Shown one piece after another: positions 6,220-8,083 of a stretch of DNA of 8,083 nucleotides (positions are counted from its first letter, which is position 1; each line of letters begins with the position of its first letter). Position numbers and translations under genes: made by a program. Below the pieces are notes generated by a model. The model was not told where the DNA came from and ran no database searches. It was given only the letters and a program-made list of their open reading frames with translations. Source of the DNA: an uncultured Sutterella sp. (GTDB taxonomy: Bacteria; Pseudomonadota; Gammaproteobacteria; Burkholderiales; Burkholderiaceae_F). Location: contig LR994475.1 in NCBI GenBank assembly GCA_905186105.1, forward strand, positions 140,597 through 148,679. Direction: 5' to 3'.

Positions 6220-8083
6220 ATGAAGCTCATTTCTGTCCGTGGTGCTCGTACACATAATCTAAAGAACGTTAATGTCGATATTCCTAGGGATCGCTTAACG
6301 GTCATTACTGGTCTTTCTGGTAGTGGGAAAAGCTCATTGGCTTTTGATACTTTGTACGCAGAAGGGCAACGACTCTATGTGGAGAGTATTTCAGCCTACG
6401 CGAGACAGTTTCTTGAGCTGAGTACTCGTCCTGATGTAGATAGTATTGAAGGACTTTCGCCAGCGATTGCGATTGATCAAAGAAAATCCGTAGGGAGTTC
6501 TCGCTCAACTGTGGGAACGGTGACCGAGATTGCGGATCATATGCGATTGCTCTTTGCACGCGTAGGGGTGCCCTATTGCCCCAAACACGAGAAGCCGCTC
6601 ACGATGTCTTCGATTGCTTCAATCGTGGAGCATATTTTGCGGCTTTCTGATCAAGAGAGAATCATGATTCTCTCACCTGTATCCCGAGGTAAAACAGGCG
6701 ATTTTCGTCCGTTTTTTGAGAAAGTTCTCGCGGATGGCTACATGCGTTTTCGAATCGATGGCGAGATTCAGGTATTAGAGCAACCGCTTTCTTTAGATGA
6801 TGGACAGCCGCACGATGTTGATATCGTCGTGGATCGATTAAGAGTCACGTCAGACTCCCGTGAGCGCATGGCTGAAAGCTGTCAAAGTGCGTCTGAATTA
6901 AGTAAAGGACGTGTGTTCATTGAAGAAATGGATGGCGCAATGCATTACGAATTTAGTACGCGTTTCGCTTGCCCATTATGCGAATTTTCTGTTCCTAAAT
7001 TAGAACCCGCACATTTTTCTTCAAGTAATCCCAAGGGGTGCTGTACACATTGCAACGGCACAGGGATGGCACGTGATTTCGACGTTGAGAAGATTGTTCA
7101 GAATCCCGAATTGTCGATTGAAGCTGGGGCAATTCCAGGGTGGGACGCACGTAACGGTCGTAAGTTCGAACGTATTAAAGCAGTTTTGGCGCTGTTTGAT
7201 GTTTCCCCTTATGCATCTTGGTTAACAATCCCAGACGAAATTCGTCATGTCATTTTGTATGGCAACGAAGCAACGCGTGCGTTAGTTCCTACCTTTGCAG
7301 GTGTGGTCACGGAGTTAGAGCAAATCTGGAAGAGTGAAAAAACGACAGATCATATGCGTCAGGGCATGGAGGTATATCGATCAGATGTTGTTTGTCCAGT
7401 CTGTCAAGGTAAGCGCCTCAGAGAAGAAATGCTTTCAGTTTATGTCGGTGATGGCGAAGCTCGTTATACCTATGGCAACATGGAAGCGCTTAGCCTAAAA
7501 GAACTTCATGAGGTGCTTCAGACACTGACTTTTTCTGACTTACATCGCCCAGTAGTAGAACGATTACTCGGTGCCATTTCGAATCGTTTGTCCTTTCTCA
7601 ATAATGTCGGATTAGGTTATCTCTCATTGAATCGTCGAACGGATACTTTGTCTGGTGGTGAAGTTCAACGCATTCGGTTAGCTGGGCAGATTGGGTCTGG
7701 ACTCACAGGGGTGATGTACGTATTGGATGAGCCGAGTATTGGCTTACATCAACGTGACAACGAGCGACTCTTAGGCAGCTTAAAGTCGCTTCGAGACCTG
7801 GGTAATACTGTCATTGTGGTTGAGCATGACGAAGATGCGATGCGAGTAGCTGACTTTCTCATTGATATGGGACCCAAGGCAGGTGACTTAGGGGGCTACG
7901 TGATTGCGGCGGGGACACCTGAAGAAGTGATGTCTTGTCCAAATTCGATCACAGGGCAGTACTTGAAGGGAGCGTTGTCGATTCCTGTACCAACACGTCG
8001 TCATCGCGCGAATCGTGGCTGGCTTACGTTGACGGGCGCTCAAGGTCACAATCTAAAAAACGTGACCTTGAAAGTACCCTTAG
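6220..8083 (+). CDS. uvrA: UvrABC system protein A, excinuclease ABC subunit A (3' partial)
   Basis: UvrA is the damage-recognising, DNA-binding ATPase that loads UvrB in nucleotide excision repair. The frame runs unbroken for 621 codons to the window edge, about two thirds of the usual 940-950 residues. It contains the whole first ABC half: start MKLISVRGARTHNLKNV, Walker A GLSGSGKSS at 31-39, QRLYVESISAYARQF, a zinc-binding set Cys251/Cys254 and Cys275/Cys278, CPVC at the end of the insertion region, signature LSGGEVQRIRLAGQIGSG from 477, Walker B VLDEPS at 501-506, and H-loop VVEHDEDAM with His536. The second ABC half is just starting (TGAQGHNLKNVTL). ATG at 6220 fits the family's usual N-terminus; only a weak AAGAGA lies upstream at 6197-6202, and a TTG two codons earlier is less likely. 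Unlike its neighbours it shows no frame disruption. The conserved SHNPRST stretch of E. coli UvrA reads VGSSRST here. Confidence 0.97.
   Translation, partial: MKLISVRGARTHNLKNVNVDIPRDRLTVITGLSGSGKSSLAFDTLYAEGQRLYVESISAYARQFLELSTRPDVDSIEGLSPAIAIDQRKSVGSSRSTVGTVTEIADHMRLLFARVGVPYCPKHEKPLTMSSIASIVEHILRLSDQERIMILSPVSRGKTGDFRPFFEKVLADGYMRFRIDGEIQVLEQPLSLDDGQPHDVDIVVDRLRVTSDSRERMAESCQSASELSKGRVFIEEMDGAMHYEFSTRFACPLCEFSVPKLEPAHFSSSNPKGCCTHCNGTGMARDFDVEKIVQNPELSIEAGAIPGWDARNGRKFERIKAVLALFDVSPYASWLTIPDEIRHVILYGNEATRALVPTFAGVVTELEQIWKSEKTTDHMRQGMEVYRSDVVCPVCQGKRLREEMLSVYVGDGEARYTYGNMEALSLKELHEVLQTLTFSDLHRPVVERLLGAISNRLSFLNNVGLGYLSLNRRTDTLSGGEVQRIRLAGQIGSGLTGVMYVLDEPSIGLHQRDNERLLGSLKSLRDLGNTVIVVEHDEDAMRVADFLIDMGPKAGDLGGYVIAAGTPEEVMSCPNSITGQYLKGALSIPVPTRRHRANRGWLTLTGAQGHNLKNVTLKVPL

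Noticed and set aside
6305..6559. An 84-codon minus-strand ORF inside uvrA
   Set aside because: It is a shadow of the strongly conserved UvrA Walker A region, with no similarity or start signal of its own.
1..8083. CRISPR arrays, transposons, tRNA/rRNA genes or phage remnants
   Set aside because: I saw no spaced direct repeats, transposase motifs, terminal inverted repeats or RNA-gene signatures on either strand. Apart from about 108 bases before uvrA and about 66 between the permease and ssb, the window is almost entirely coding.

Overview
The window holds two divergent or convergent blocks of ordinary bacterial chromosome and reads as a member of the Proteobacteria. The best guess is a moderate-GC (high 40s per cent by eye) betaproteobacterium of the Burkholderiales type. 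The grounds are a NodT-type outer-membrane efflux factor in a MacA-like operon, and the order uvrA <-> MFS transporter - ssb. I associate that order with Betaproteobacteria, but the assignment is inference from memory and not a search result.

Left block (1-4294, plus strand): a four-gene tripartite efflux operon. In order it encodes an outer-membrane channel (5' end cut off by the window), a MacA-like HlyD-family periplasmic adaptor, a MacB/LolD-type ABC ATPase, and a MacB/FtsX-type permease. The genes overlap or are a few bases apart and have good Shine-Dalgarno sequences, so they are almost certainly co-transcribed. Together they should form one ATP-driven pump spanning both membranes. A perfect 14-bp hairpin at 4303-4335 separates this block from the convergent ssb gene.

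Right block: ssb (single-stranded DNA-binding protein) and, upstream of it, a YajR-like MFS transporter lie on the minus strand. They are separated by only 24 bases. Diverging from them across about 110 bases of regulatory DNA is uvrA on the plus strand. It is intact for 621 codons and then cut by the right edge.

The most striking feature is not a new system. Three consecutive genes (permease, ssb, MFS) carry about eight single-base frame disruptions within roughly 2.7 kb (3321-6006), while the 3.1 kb to the left and 1.9 kb to the right read cleanly. In every case the protein continues perfectly in the next frame with family-typical residues. Several disruptions are losses or gains in short homopolymers, and one affected gene, ssb, is normally essential. 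The simplest reading is a patch of poor-quality sequence or assembly. I therefore annotate each of the three as one gene with frameshifts. I found no CRISPR array, RNA gene, mobile element, attachment site or undescribed system.
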